In this document: in pieces, positions 44,611-53,943 of the stretch
How the letters are laid out: every line of letters starts with the position of its first letter
Position numbering within the stretch: the first letter of the stretch is position 1
DNA from: CAZIKF01 sp964539825
GTDB lineage: Bacteria; Muiribacteriota; UBA6191
Length of the DNA: 64,000 nucleotides
Assembly: GCA_964539825.1 (NCBI GenBank)
Contig: CAZIKF010000016.1
Coordinates: 1 to 64,000 of the forward strand
Direction of reading: 5' to 3'
The notes under the pieces: generated by a model
Seen by the model: only the letters and a program-made list of their open reading frames with translations
What the model was told of the DNA's origin: nothing
Database searches by the model: none
Program-made: the position numbers and the translations under genes

Positions 44611-47445
44611 ATGAAGAAAATTCTAATCGCACTGTTCATCATCATCGGTCTTTTTGTCATACTGATACTAGGAATCTGGCTTTCTGTAGACTTTCAATCG
44701 GTGACACACGAAATCTTCCGCGGCATTTCGAAAAGGATAAACGGAAAACTTGAGATTGGCTCTATTGAACCTGGAGTACCTGGCAAAGTAATCCTGCGCA
44801 ACCTCCTTCTGACCAAAGCCGGAAAAGAGATTCTTGAAATTCCAGAATTTGAGATTCATCTCTCCCTGGTAGATCTTTTTCAATTTAAAACCAGGCTGGA
44901 ATCTCTCATAGTTCGAAATCCAAAACTACATTTGGAATGGAAAGACCAGCAATGGAATGTTGCCGATATTTTTGAGCCCAAACCCATTGTCCCAAATGCT
45001 AATAAAGACCTGTCACTTGTGACAATCGATCCAGGGGTTTCAGGTCTTAAGGGGCTGAAGGTGGACCGTTTGGAAGTCAGAAGTGCTGACATTGAAATCA
45101 TAAAAGACAGCAAGAATATCAAACTTCGCGTGGGTCTCGAAGGTCAGCTTGAAAACGCTCTTCTCAAAATTGGCTCCTGGCTCATCATTATGGGAGAGGA
45201 CTCTGAAATTCGCGGTGAGGCCAACCTCAATCTCATACAAAACAAGGGAAGGTTGGAAAATATTAAGGGAAGGCTGCAGCCGGCTTCTCTTCAGTCCTTG
45301 CTCAGCCTTATGGGACAGGAGTCACCAGTCACGATACAAGAAGCTATAGAAATCGAAGGCTCCGCCACTTTCGACCCTGGAAATATCGTACCCTCACTTG
45401 AGGTAAAGGCCCCTTCCCTCTCCCTGGCCGCTATCAATCCCACCCTAAAGCTCCATCAATCGTCCTGGAATATCCTGGGTGATACCATCCAGGGAGAATG
45501 GGAATTGGATACCGCGCTGGGCAATTTAAAGGGTAATGCCAAGGCAAATTGGAAAACAAAAATCGCGGTCACAGAGTTCTCTGGAGACCTGGTAAGTACC
45601 CTTGAGGAGACCAGGTTGGGCGCTCAATTCGCTACAAAGGTTTCTGTAAAGGTTCTTGAGTCCAAATCTTTGGAGTTCAATGGGATCACTACCCTCAAAG
45701 GCGGATCTTACGGTGAGAATTCACTAGTAGATATGGAATTAGCCTCACAAGTCCAGTTTGTTCCTGATTCTGGTCATCTGCAGATCCAAAGAGCCATACT
45801 GGATTTTCCAGGCAGTCCCGGCAGAGTGGAAATGCGCGGGCAGGTTCCCCTTGATTCCTTCGATTTGAACAACTTGAATCTTAATATAAGCGGGAGAAAT
45901 TTGAACCTCAAAGCCCTGGTTCCCCTGGATTTACCCTCCCCTCCCACCGAAATTGAAAGAGTTAGCGCTCAACTGAAAAAGGGAATCCTGAAAATTGATA
46001 CTGGAACCGGTAAAACTGGTTCCGGCCGATTCCATATAGCCGGTCAGATTCCCCTGGAAGCTAGGAAGGATGCCCTCAAGGATTTACGTGTTCACATCGA
46101 AAAAGTGGATCTTAGATTCCTGGACCCCCGGCTAAAGGCATTCAAACTGGATTATCTGGATTTGACCAGGGACGGCAGGATCAACGCTAGAATTAATGGT
46201 CCCGGTACATCCAAGTTAGTCCTTGGTGCTGAGGCTTCTCTCTCCAAGTCTCCCTTTAAGGATGTAATGCTTATGGGGCAAATGAACCTGAGCCATCTCA
46301 AACCCTTCCTCCCCGGATTCTCACAGAAACTTCCTTCCGGACTCATCAATTTTGGATTGAGCGGAAAAACGCATCGGATCCTGAAGGGAACTCTCGGATC
46401 TAAAAAACTCAGTATCCCGGTTACCGAGGGAATCGATAACCTGGATCTCAGGGACCTACTCCAGACTGTCAAAATCGACCTGGAAAAAGAGGAGTTCTCG
46501 ATCTCAAAAGGATCCGCAAGAATTCTTGAAGGAAAGGCGAACTGGTCTGGAATTCTTGACCTAAAGAACTTAAGTCAAAGCCAGTTTAAAGCAGGGTACA
46601 CCTCTGGTTCGCTGGATCGATCCCTCTCACACTTCGTTCCCCTGATGAAATCTCATAGCTCTGGGTCAGTGGATTTATCCATCACGGATATAAAAATTCT
46701 GGAAGACACCGAAGCTTACCCCATCTCGCTGAAGGGAAGCGCTACAATAAAGAATCCTCAATACTTTTACCATCAGACCCTCCATGACCTTTTAGACGGT
46801 GTAAGCACCGGATTAAGCCAGAATCTGCTCAAAGGACTGGTACAGGGTGAAATTGACCAACAAGCAGCCCGTTCCAGCGATGGTGTCGATCTCAAGGACA
46901 TCAAGAATCTGAGCTTTCGCTTCGACGGTCTGAATCTATCCTTCTCCCCTTTCAAGCTTGAAGAAGCACGCGATGAGTTCCAATTCGATTTTAGCTCCCT
47001 AAACCTGAAGATTCCGTCCAAACCCGAGGAGGTTGGCTCTGTAGCTGGAACCCTGGGAGCAAGTCTATCAGCCCCCTTTCTCAAGAAGCACCTACCCTTA
47101 AAAGACAGCTTTAGCCAATCTTTTCGCCGTGATATTGTCCTTGAGGGTCCCATGTCCATGCCCCTTTCAGAAAGTACTATAAGCTCCCTGAAGAAAGATC
47201 TGATCGCCCTGGCGATCAGGCATACAGATTTCAAAGAAGTAGGGGAAGACCTGGAACTCAAGGCCAAAAGTATAAAAAAAGAAGCAAAACAAGCTTTGAG
47301 AGATATCAAATCCCTATTTAAGGGCTCGCCTGCCACACCTACCAAGACCGGCACAAAAACGGACAATCTAAACCTGAAAGTTCAGGAAATCAAGGACGCC
47401 AAGAAGGCCGTAAAAGGACTGCTCAAGGGACTATTTGGAAGATAG
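44611..47445 (+). CDS. AsmA/TamB-like envelope protein
   Basis: About 944 residues with an N-terminal membrane helix ('ILIALFIIIGLFVILILGIWL'). The N-terminal 'GKLEIGSIEPGVPGKVILRNLLL' and 'LVDLFQFKTRLESLIVRNPKLHLEW' blocks are typical of AsmA-like proteins. A long run of beta repeats follows. The last 150 residues are amphipathic and lysine-rich. AsmA-like proteins are thought to bridge the periplasm and move phospholipids between membranes. The start at 44611 is chosen because the hydrophobic anchor begins there; the 30 codons upstream overlap the barrel gene. The context with a LolA-like/FtsX module supports an envelope-lipid role. Confidence 0.78.
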   Translation: MKKILIALFIIIGLFVILILGIWLSVDFQSVTHEIFRGISKRINGKLEIGSIEPGVPGKVILRNLLLTKAGKEILEIPEFEIHLSLVDLFQFKTRLESLIVRNPKLHLEWKDQQWNVADIFEPKPIVPNANKDLSLVTIDPGVSGLKGLKVDRLEVRSADIEIIKDSKNIKLRVGLEGQLENALLKIGSWLIIMGEDSEIRGEANLNLIQNKGRLENIKGRLQPASLQSLLSLMGQESPVTIQEAIEIEGSATFDPGNIVPSLEVKAPSLSLAAINPTLKLHQSSWNILGDTIQGEWELDTALGNLKGNAKANWKTKIAVTEFSGDLVSTLEETRLGAQFATKVSVKVLESKSLEFNGITTLKGGSYGENSLVDMELASQVQFVPDSGHLQIQRAILDFPGSPGRVEMRGQVPLDSFDLNNLNLNISGRNLNLKALVPLDLPSPPTEIERVSAQLKKGILKIDTGTGKTGSGRFHIAGQIPLEARKDALKDLRVHIEKVDLRFLDPRLKAFKLDYLDLTRDGRINARINGPGTSKLVLGAEASLSKSPFKDVMLMGQMNLSHLKPFLPGFSQKLPSGLINFGLSGKTHRILKGTLGSKKLSIPVTEGIDNLDLRDLLQTVKIDLEKEEFSISKGSARILEGKANWSGILDLKNLSQSQFKAGYTSGSLDRSLSHFVPLMKSHSSGSVDLSITDIKILEDTEAYPISLKGSATIKNPQYFYHQTLHDLLDGVSTGLSQNLLKGLVQGEIDQQAARSSDGVDLKDIKNLSFRFDGLNLSFSPFKLEEARDEFQFDFSSLNLKIPSKPEEVGSVAGTLGASLSAPFLKKHLPLKDSFSQSFRRDIVLEGPMSMPLSESTISSLKKDLIALAIRHTDFKEVGEDLELKAKSIKKEAKQALRDIKSLFKGSPATPTKTGTKTDNLNLKVQEIKDAKKAVKGLLKGLFGR

Positions 47446-47446
47446 T

Positions 47447-47492
47447 GAGGAATCGACAGATTCCTGCCTTGACCAGAGGTCGGGGCAAACGA
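47447..47492. repeat. Structured intergenic repeat, partial copy C
   Basis: Begins immediately after the AsmA-like stop codon. AGGAATC-GACA-GATTCCT forms a 7-base stem, followed by a second hairpin and GGGGCAAACGAAA. The order and sequence match the right half of the longer copy at 53591-53698. It has no T-tract directly after the stem. Confidence 0.55.
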
Positions 47493-47548
47493 AATTCTCC
47501 AGGGCTTTATCCCTTTGTGATCTTTGAGTTCTTCCTTATACTTTATTT

Positions 47549-48211
47549 ATGAGAACTTTGAGGATTGTCTTTGGATTTTTTTTCATCTCCTATTGCTTTG
47601 GGGGCAGCATAAACTTGCGTATGGGGGTTGAGGGCCAGGAAATTTCCCAGAAAGTCCATACTCCTCCGGCGGTGAAGGGCATTCGTTTTGGTACCTGGTT
47701 TGAACCTGGGCTTCCACGCGATCCTAATTTGATTCCGGTCTCTAATGCTCCCCGTCAACCCGGAGTGTTGGTTCCGGTCTCTGAACTCGTCCCCTCGGTA
47801 AAGGATCCGGCAGTAAGGGTAGATCCAACTTCTGGCGTGCCTGGCGGTTCCATACCGACTAGAAAGGGTCTGGATGAACTCTTTCTTACCGCTATCAATT
47901 CTACCAATCCAGGATCGTCGGGTCCCTCTACACCTTCCTCACCCACTACCCCACCGCAAACATCGCCTTCGGGGGCCAACCCACCTTCGGGCAACAATAA
48001 TCCTCCAGTTGATCCTGTAACAGGTCTTCGGGCGGGGTATGAAAATCTCTCCTTTAATGATGCTTTTGCACAGGCATTCAAGGATTTAGGAAGAGGGAAG
48101 GCTTTTGCCTGGAGCGGAAGAAAATACGGAACCTGCTATTCAGGAGATCCTAAGCTATCGCAATGCGAAGCCCTTGTAACCGCCGATGCAAAAGCCCAAA
48201 CCGGGAATTGA
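47549..48211 (+). CDS. Secreted Pro/Ser-rich protein with a conserved C-terminal motif
   Basis: The 220-residue protein has a signal-like N-terminus ('IVFGFFFISYCFGGS'), a middle part rich in Pro, Ser, Gly and Asn (about 125-165), and a C-terminal segment 'FNDAFAQAFKDLGRGKAFAWSGRKYGTCYSGD'-type, of which 'AFAQAFKDLG' and 'FAWSGRKYGT' recur in small uncharacterised secreted proteins ('FAxAR..lG.G..F.W.G..Y.T'). Function is unknown. It stands alone between the AsmA-like gene and hipBA. Confidence 0.6.
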   Translation: MRTLRIVFGFFFISYCFGGSINLRMGVEGQEISQKVHTPPAVKGIRFGTWFEPGLPRDPNLIPVSNAPRQPGVLVPVSELVPSVKDPAVRVDPTSGVPGGSIPTRKGLDELFLTAINSTNPGSSGPSTPSSPTTPPQTSPSGANPPSGNNNPPVDPVTGLRAGYENLSFNDAFAQAFKDLGRGKAFAWSGRKYGTCYSGDPKLSQCEALVTADAKAQTGN

Positions 48212-48317
48212 CCGCAGAACTAAAAGGTGCCCTCCTAACCCACTCCTGATTTCAGTGTTGAGCAGGAAATCCAGAAAAGTTGAGCAGCCAGCAGGTGAAG
48301 GAGACTGGATTCTTTTT

Positions 48318-48375
48318 CATTTATTGATATAATTATAGTAATTATTCCATTTTTATATATACAAATACCTTTATT
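48318..48375 (+). promoter_or_regulatory. AT-rich promoter/operator region of hipBA
   Basis: A very AT-rich block with the palindrome TATAATTATA and a perfect TATAAT hexamer directly precedes hipB. HipB-type proteins usually bind palindromes in their own promoter, so autoregulation here is expected from the family. The exact site is not resolved by eye. Confidence 0.4.
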
Positions 48376-48681
48376 ATGTTATTTAAATCTCCAGGTGAAG
48401 TTCTTAGAGAAATTGGTTTTCAGGTTCAGCGCAAACGTCTAGAGAGAAATTGGACCCAGGCAAAACTCGCTCATCACGCCAATCTAAGCCTTTCTGTTTT
48501 AAGAAAGTTTGAGCAAACCGGCAAAATCTCCCTGGAATCATTCGTTAAGCTCGCCTACGTTCTGGACTTCAGCGAGGAGCTTTTGGAATCCGTGAAACTT
48601 CCTACGGATACCCCTGATTCCATGGATGAATTACTTAGTGATCGGAAGACAAGAAAACGAATGAGGGCTTCTACAAAATAG
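48376..48681 (+). CDS. hipB: HipB-like antitoxin, XRE-type regulator
   Basis: The 101-residue protein has a helix-turn-helix at about 15-70 ('IGFQVQRKRLERNWTQAKLAHHANLS', 'LRKFEQTGKISLESFVKLAYVLD') and a basic C-terminal tail. It precedes hipA by 9 bases in the same orientation, the usual type II toxin-antitoxin order. It would bind and neutralise the HipA kinase and repress the operon. Confidence 0.85.
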   Translation: MLFKSPGEVLREIGFQVQRKRLERNWTQAKLAHHANLSLSVLRKFEQTGKISLESFVKLAYVLDFSEELLESVKLPTDTPDSMDELLSDRKTRKRMRASTK

Positions 48682-48690
48682 GAACCTTCT

Positions 48691-49929
48691 ATGCCTGATC
48701 CAATCCATCCTATTCAAAGCCTGAAAGTGTCCCTTAATCTGGAGGGCAATCTTCTCGAAGTAGGCAGACTTGCGCTACGCCAAAAGCACGTCTACTTTGA
48801 GTTTGACCCGCAAATCCTAGAAATGGGTATTGAAATTTCTCCACTCAAGTTGAAGCTAAGAGAAGGACTACTATCCTTTGATCCTCATTTATTTGAAGGA
48901 CTTCCCGGGGTGTTTTACGACAGTTTACCCGACGGTTGGGGGCGGCTACTTCTTGATCGAAGTCTACGAAGCCGAGGTTTGGTACCGGAGCACCTCACGT
49001 CTCTTGACAGATTGGCCCTGGTTGGCAAATGCGGGGTCGGCGCCCTCGTTTATGAACCTGAAATAGAGCAAGAGAAATCGGTTCTGAATTTGGAACTAGA
49101 TTTGCTCTTCCGCGAAACGAGTAAAATCCTAAATCAAGAAGATTCCGACTCTATAGACTTGCTTTTGTCACTCAATGGTTCCTCAGCCGGAGCAAGACCC
49201 AAGATCATGGTCAAGGTAAGTCAAAGCCGAGATGAACTCCGGGAGCCGCGATCCACACACACGGATGGATTTGAAGATTGGATGATCAAGTTTCCAAACA
49301 CTACAGACGGCAGCGACGCCGGTGCCGTCGAATATGTCTATAGTCTCATGGCAGCAAGGTCAGGAGTAGAGATGGCTGAAACCCACCTCTTTCCATCAAA
49401 GAATACCCCTGGCTATTTTGGCACAAAGCGCTTTGATACTCTCCACGGGAGAAGGCGTCTGCATATGCACAGCGTTTGCGGATTGCTGCATGCTGATTTC
49501 AGGACCCCTGCCCTTGATTACGAAGATATCATCAAGGTCACAGGCTATCTCACTAAGAGCATCCCCCAGGCTCAGGAGATGTATAGAAGAGCAGTTATCA
49601 ATGTACTGGCACATAACCGGGATGATCATGGAAAGAACTTTTCCTTTCTGATGGATTTCAGAGGTGAGTGGAGGCTGAGTCCAGCCTATGATTTAACCTT
49701 TTCCTCAGGCCCCGGCGGAGAACAGAGTACGATGATCAAAGGTGAAGCTAAGAACCCGGGAGAAAAGGACCTGCTCGCCCTGGCTCCCATAGCTGACCTG
49801 AGCGAAAAGGAAGCGAAGGAAATCATAGCTATCACCCGCGAAGCCCTCAATTCCTGGACAAGACTAGCCATAGATCACGGCGTATCTAAGGAACGCATTT
49901 CAAGGATTCAAAAACACATAAACCTCTGA
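48691..49929 (+). CDS. hipA: HipA-family serine/threonine kinase toxin
   Basis: The 412-residue protein has the N-terminal HipA domain ('LPGVFYDSLPDGWGRLLLDR', 'LDRLALVGKCGVGALVYEP'). The kinase core has the glycine-rich loop 'NGSSAGARPKIMV', 'DWMIKFP', 'FGTKRFD', catalytic loop 'NVLAHNRDDHGKNFSFL' and metal-binding 'LSPAYDLTFS'. All catalytic residues appear intact. E. coli HipA phosphorylates GltX and induces dormancy; other members act on different targets, so the substrate here is open. Confidence 0.92.
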   Translation: MPDPIHPIQSLKVSLNLEGNLLEVGRLALRQKHVYFEFDPQILEMGIEISPLKLKLREGLLSFDPHLFEGLPGVFYDSLPDGWGRLLLDRSLRSRGLVPEHLTSLDRLALVGKCGVGALVYEPEIEQEKSVLNLELDLLFRETSKILNQEDSDSIDLLLSLNGSSAGARPKIMVKVSQSRDELREPRSTHTDGFEDWMIKFPNTTDGSDAGAVEYVYSLMAARSGVEMAETHLFPSKNTPGYFGTKRFDTLHGRRRLHMHSVCGLLHADFRTPALDYEDIIKVTGYLTKSIPQAQEMYRRAVINVLAHNRDDHGKNFSFLMDFRGEWRLSPAYDLTFSSGPGGEQSTMIKGEAKNPGEKDLLALAPIADLSEKEAKEIIAITREALNSWTRLAIDHGVSKERISRIQKHINL

Positions 49930-49941
49930 AACCTCGGTTTG

Positions 49942-50133
49942 CTACGTGTCACGTGACATACCGTGGTTTTTTTTGACTTCAGACTGTGTATTCTGAACTT
50001 TTGGCTTTGCTTTTTCTTTCCTCTCTTCACGCTTCTTAGCTCTCTGAGCTTTACGAATGGGGTCATGTTTATCTATGGCGACTTCAAGCGCAAAATCCAT
50101 CACCTCCAGCAGGGAGCAGTCGCGGAAAGACAT
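49942..50133 (-). pseudogene. Possible fragment of an HNH-endonuclease-family gene
   Basis: The 63-codon frame encodes 'SLLEVMDFALEVAIDKHDP' followed by a Lys/Arg/Glu-rich stretch. This pattern is seen in the middle of reiterated HNH endonuclease genes in delta-proteobacteria-like genomes, between the helical N-terminal region and the HNH domain. A stop codon directly precedes the ATG, and no HNH domain follows. I read it as a remnant; a small independent basic protein is the alternative. Confidence 0.35.
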
Positions 50134-50314
50134 TTTTCAAACTATTTCCGTGATCCGAGGACCGTCTGTGTGATGATGGATTGAGAACTCTGGGGTGGTG
50201 GCTGGAAGTGGTTTGTGAGGAAAAGGTAGTTGTTCTACCTTTGACGATCAAAGCGCTTTCAGGTGCCGCTCCAGGGCTCTCAAGCAATTGCCAAAACAGC
50301 GGTTCTCGGATCAC
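50134..50314. other. Intergenic region with a perfect 8-base hairpin
   Basis: No gene is evident. AAAGGTAG-TTGTT-CTACCTTT (50222-50242) is a perfect stem-loop, lying about 70 bases beyond the stop of the LIM/DA1-like gene. It has no T-tract, so it may be a processing or stability element. Confidence 0.35.
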
Positions 50315-51460
50315 CTATGCTTTTACTGAGAAACTTCCCCGTGGATTTTCCTGCAATTTTGATCCAAGAGATGACCTGAGTTTCATGGACTCAAATACCG
50401 CCGCTGGGCTTTTTAGTCTTTTTTCAAGTTCAAGGAATCTTCTTAACCCGGTTCCGTAAGGATAATCCTGTCTGTAAAAAAGTCTGTTTGCCTGAATTTT
50501 GTGCTCTATATCCTCAAGAAATCGAAACTCTACCCAGGTGGCATGGCCTTCGATTTCCTCCAGGTCCCGCATTTTTCCGAGGGTTACATTTTGCCAGAGA
50601 TGAGTTAGTTCATGGATGAGAACACCCAGGCAGCTTTTCCAGGGTAGCCCCTCCTCCAGAAAGATCGTATGAGACTCCTCAATTACTCGTGATGCGGTTC
50701 TCTTAGACTTATAGAGGTAAACTCCATTGAGCCGTGTTTTTCGTCCTTTGTTGCGCAGGAGAGAAGACAACTTCGAGGTAGGTATGAGGCCCATCTGGAC
50801 CGGTATCTCTCTGAGACCCATTTGTGGATAGAAAGCCTCCAGCCATTGAATCGCTTCCACTTTGATTGCCGGCAGAGCTTGCTCAGAAGTTACCGCCTGT
50901 GCAAAGCAACCCTGACAGGAGTAAAGTCCGTTAGCGTAATCATGTGTAGATCCCTCAATCTTTCGAAAACAAAAATCACAGGTGGGAGTCCTTTGATAAC
51001 AACTACGACAGATTACTCTCTCTTCATCAAAAATCTTCTTATGCTCCAAATAATAGGGACCATCAATTAAGGATTTACACAGAACACACTTTAAGGCTCT
51101 GTTTAAACATTGGGGATGATGGGCTGTAGTCCCTTTTTGATTTCTCCTTCCATGTACTGGAATACCGCAGATCTCACAGGACTTCCAATCATCCAGACAG
51201 TTAGCACAAACCATCGTTTGATTGGAATACACTACATACTTACCTAAAAGTTTGGACTTACAGAGGGCACAGTTTTTGAGCTTCGTGTAGCAAGACTCAT
51301 GAAAGACCCTACCTTGTTCCTTGCTTTGCATTCCGACTACCGGCAAACCGCACTTTGAGCAAACAGGGAGTCTCTGGCAAGAGGAGCACACATTCCAGCC
51401 AGACTTCTTATAATGGATGTAAGAACCTTCTATAGCCCGGCTACAGAGAGTACACTGCAT
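50315..51460 (-). CDS. LIM-like zinc-finger protein with DA1-type metallopeptidase domain
   Basis: The 381-residue protein starts with five or six CxxC-based zinc-binding units between residues 3 and 185 (for example C3/C6, C25/C28, C34/C37, C64/C67, C85/C88, C95/C98, C125/C128, C151/C154, C161/C164, C182/C185, with intervening His/Cys). Spacing resembles LIM fingers. A C-terminal domain with 'VLIHELTHLWQN' (HELTH, 283-287) and 'EEIEGHATWVEF' (302-312) matches the gluzincin-like DA1 peptidase of plants, where LIM domains precede the peptidase. It has no signal peptide. A cytoplasmic zinc protease is inferred. Confidence 0.75.
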   Translation of the reverse strand: MQCTLCSRAIEGSYIHYKKSGWNVCSSCQRLPVCSKCGLPVVGMQSKEQGRVFHESCYTKLKNCALCKSKLLGKYVVYSNQTMVCANCLDDWKSCEICGIPVHGRRNQKGTTAHHPQCLNRALKCVLCKSLIDGPYYLEHKKIFDEERVICRSCYQRTPTCDFCFRKIEGSTHDYANGLYSCQGCFAQAVTSEQALPAIKVEAIQWLEAFYPQMGLREIPVQMGLIPTSKLSSLLRNKGRKTRLNGVYLYKSKRTASRVIEESHTIFLEEGLPWKSCLGVLIHELTHLWQNVTLGKMRDLEEIEGHATWVEFRFLEDIEHKIQANRLFYRQDYPYGTGLRRFLELEKRLKSPAAVFESMKLRSSLGSKLQENPRGSFSVKA

Positions 51461-51480
51461 GAAAAAAGAACCCTATTCAA

Positions 51481-51560
51481 ATAAAATTGCACGTTATCCA
51501 ACACTTGCCCATAATCAGGCGACCGAAATCCAACACTTTCCTAATGGGCCGAAAAGGGGG
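51481..51560. repeat. Short direct repeat, possible end of a decayed insertion sequence
   Basis: TCCAACACTT occurs twice, near 51497 and 51529, about 32 bases apart. Multiple short terminal repeats are a feature of some insertion-sequence ends (IS21 type). No transposase gene is visible nearby and the other end was not found, so this is only suggestive. Confidence 0.25.
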
Positions 51561-51589
51561 ATCGACGTCAATTACGGCAAAAACCTAGC

Positions 51590-51882
51590 ATACAACCCCT
51601 TTCTTGTGCGATTAGGAAAAAAATCTGTCCTAAAATAGACTTGGCACATTTCTTGATAGTAAGAGGGCGAGTAGACATTTGAATAGGTGGGGGATTCTGA
51701 GCGCGGTTATCTACTTTAACCACCGATCCCAATGGTGTTAAAGTGCTCCTTCTGCGTACGCTCTCGAGTTCACAGAATTCCCGGGTGAAAATCTTGTGCG
51801 CTCCCAACTGCGAGATTTTCCATCATAACCCGATTAGGATCCCCCTCTTTTTTAACCTTCGGAAACGGAGGTTATTTTTTTT
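51590..51882 (+). ncRNA. Candidate structured RNA ending in an intrinsic terminator
   Basis: No convincing gene lies here, but several stems follow each other on the plus strand: TTAGGA/TCCTAA near 51612-51635, nested GGGAT/ATCCC and GGTT/AACC near 51694-51731, AAAATCT/AGATTTT near 51786-51818, then a strong terminator hairpin. It does not show signatures of tmRNA, RNase P, SRP RNA or a riboswitch known to me. The upstream limit is a guess; no strong promoter was found. Confidence 0.3.
51854..51882 (+). terminator. Intrinsic terminator on the plus strand
   Basis: AACCTTCG-GAAA-CGGAGGTT forms an 8-base stem (one G-T pair) with a GAAA loop, followed by A and eight Ts. It works only for plus-strand transcripts, yet no plus-strand gene lies upstream within 1.9 kb, which is the main reason to suspect an RNA gene here. 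Confidence 0.8.
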
Positions 51883-51991
51883 CCAGACAAAATTTTAACG
51901 CTATTCGTAGTCTATCCGCTCCCTGCTAACTAGTATTCTCGGTAATCTTTCAACCCACTATGATGACGACTCCCAAATTCCCGTTATCGGT

Positions 51992-53440
51992 TCACTGGAG
52001 AGTTGCCGGGGGTAAAAAGATCTTCAGGGGCTTCCTCTTCCACCAGTTTCCTGTTTCGCTTCGTTCGCGAATGCTGGTGAATTCATATTCGTAAACTACA
52101 GCACGAATCCACTTTGGAGGTTTTCCTGGAAAAGGATTTGTTTCTACCAGTGCCAGGACGCTTTCAGAACCCTCCAAGAGACGCAGGGCAAATTTCTGGA
52201 ACCAGGGCACATAGCGATAGTCCGGTCTAAGTGCGGCGAACCACATCTGCCAGTCCAGCCTGGGTTGATGGGGTGCTACCTGGGATGGCATTCTGGATAG
52301 GTCTCCTGGTTTATAAGTAAATCCATAATCCTTCCAGACTCTTCCGTCTTCACTGCCCTGCACCAGGATCTCCGGTCGTTTTGTGGTCATAGTTGCGAAT
52401 AAACCATAGGAATTCACCAGACAAAAGGGGCGCATAGCCTGGTGAACTTCGTGCAGTCCCCTTGGAATGAAGGATCTCATCGGGGCAAATAGAAGCATAA
52501 AAAGGTAGAAATTATAGAGGATGAAAAAGGAGCATAAAGTACCCTTCAAGACCCTGGCCGGAGTGGAAGTCCCACAAGAAATTGGCTTTGGAGCCTTTGC
52601 AAAAACCCAGGACTGGGGCCAGTAATGATCGGTGATACATGGCGCGCAAAGAATGATGGAGAGGAGGTTAAAGTAAGCATAGTTACCCGAGACCAGAATA
52701 AGAATCTGTAATAGCGCTAACAGCGCTGCCCCGATAGCCCTGATCCTGGGTGTTGTGAATAGCAGAAAGGGTACCAGCAGTTCGATATGAAACATGAATA
52801 GGGTAGATAGTTCCTGAAGCCAGGATGGGAATTGGTGAAAGAACCAACTTAAAGGATTGGGAAGCGGTTGAGTGAAGTAGTGATACTGCATGGCTGAAAG
52901 ATTCTTCCAGTTAGGATCCATGCTTGTCAGTTTCACCACTCCTGAAGAAAACATGAGCTTGAACAAAACGATCCACAATAGCCAATACATCAATGGTGAA
53001 GCCCTGGGAATTCTAGCCTTCCACGGAGAAGCAAGAATGGTCAGGAAACCGCATTCAAGCAAAAGTATGTCCCACTGAAAGGAAAGAAAACTCTGTGTAG
53101 AGGTAAATAGAGAAAGATAAAATCCCCAGCAAAAAAACGCCATCAAGCGAGGAGTAATCCACATGAACAATAGTAGGGAACTAAGGCACCCCAGGGCACA
53201 TACCAGGTGTATCGATAGCTCTGAGCTATCAAGCCAGAGAAGGGTGGGAACTTTGCTAAATCGATCCCAGGGGCTCAATTTTGACAACTGGGACAGGTAT
53301 TGATGAGTCGGAACAATCCCCTGCTCACCAATCAAGCCCTCCATTTGAACCCAAAAGGAAAGAAATGCTATGAGAAAAACAAGTCCTATCAGGCGGCAAA
53401 AGCACATGGTCCCAAAGCTGTAGGAAGATTTTTGTGACAT
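51992..53440 (-). CDS. Lipase maturation factor family membrane protein
   Basis: The 482-residue protein has about eight membrane helices and the lipase maturation factor pattern: 'FCRLIGLVFLIAF', 'QMEGLIGEQGIVP', 'FQWDILLLECGFL', 'WIVLFKLMFSSGVVKL', 'DPNWKNLSAMQYHYFTQPLPNPLSWF', 'VNSYGLFATMTTKRPEILVQGSEDG' and 'LDWQMWFAAL'. The animal homologue LMF1 is an ER chaperone for lipases. Bacterial homologues are common but uncharacterised. The ATG lacks a clear ribosome site; AGAATATTCT (53447-53456) lies just upstream and could be an operator. Confidence 0.9.
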   Translation of the reverse strand: MSQKSSYSFGTMCFCRLIGLVFLIAFLSFWVQMEGLIGEQGIVPTHQYLSQLSKLSPWDRFSKVPTLLWLDSSELSIHLVCALGCLSSLLLFMWITPRLMAFFCWGFYLSLFTSTQSFLSFQWDILLLECGFLTILASPWKARIPRASPLMYWLLWIVLFKLMFSSGVVKLTSMDPNWKNLSAMQYHYFTQPLPNPLSWFFHQFPSWLQELSTLFMFHIELLVPFLLFTTPRIRAIGAALLALLQILILVSGNYAYFNLLSIILCAPCITDHYWPQSWVFAKAPKPISCGTSTPARVLKGTLCSFFILYNFYLFMLLFAPMRSFIPRGLHEVHQAMRPFCLVNSYGLFATMTTKRPEILVQGSEDGRVWKDYGFTYKPGDLSRMPSQVAPHQPRLDWQMWFAALRPDYRYVPWFQKFALRLLEGSESVLALVETNPFPGKPPKWIRAVVYEYEFTSIRERSETGNWWKRKPLKIFLPPATLQ

Positions 53441-53590
53441 AGAATGAGAATATTCTATTCAGGAGGGATAAATCGACCCCTCTGTATTTAATTCTGACTC
53501 TGAAGCATCTTGAGAACACTATAAAATACGAGATTTTAAGGCACTAAATATAGGGTCCGGCTTGAAAATTTAGCTCAAGTCACCTATACC

Positions 53591-53698
53591 GAAGAGCAAA
53601 CGGTAAACCCGTTTGCAGGTTCATGACCAAGATAAGCTCATCGAAGATGAGTAAAGGAATCTGTAGATTCCTGGTTTGGCCGGGAATCCGGGCAAACC
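53591..53698. repeat. Structured four-hairpin repeat, copy A
   Basis: Four perfect or near-perfect stems follow each other: GCAAACGG/CCGTTTGC (53596-53616), CTCATC/GATGAG (53637-53651), AGGAATC/GATTCCT (53655-53672), and GGTTTG-G-CCGG/CCGG-G-CAAACC (53673-53698). The GGTTCATGACC linker after stem one is shared exactly with copy B. The rest of the gap from 53441 to 53943 holds no recognisable gene apart from the frame upstream of the response regulator. Confidence 0.75.
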
Positions 53699-53943
53699 AA
53701 ATGCGCTTGGGCATACATTGACCTCGATTATTTGATTCTGACCTATTGTTCAGTTATTTTCTGGAATCCTTTGCTCCTTTAGTAGTGCAAACATCCCTGA
53801 TCAATGAATTGAAGGGACTTTGGAGATTCTGGAACAAATCGTGCAGTAGAAGAGTCAGGATGGGTATACTGACAGAGTCCATTGGAAGATATGGATTTCC
53901 CAGGGAAGATAGTCAGACGATTAGGAACAACGAGGTAAACCAG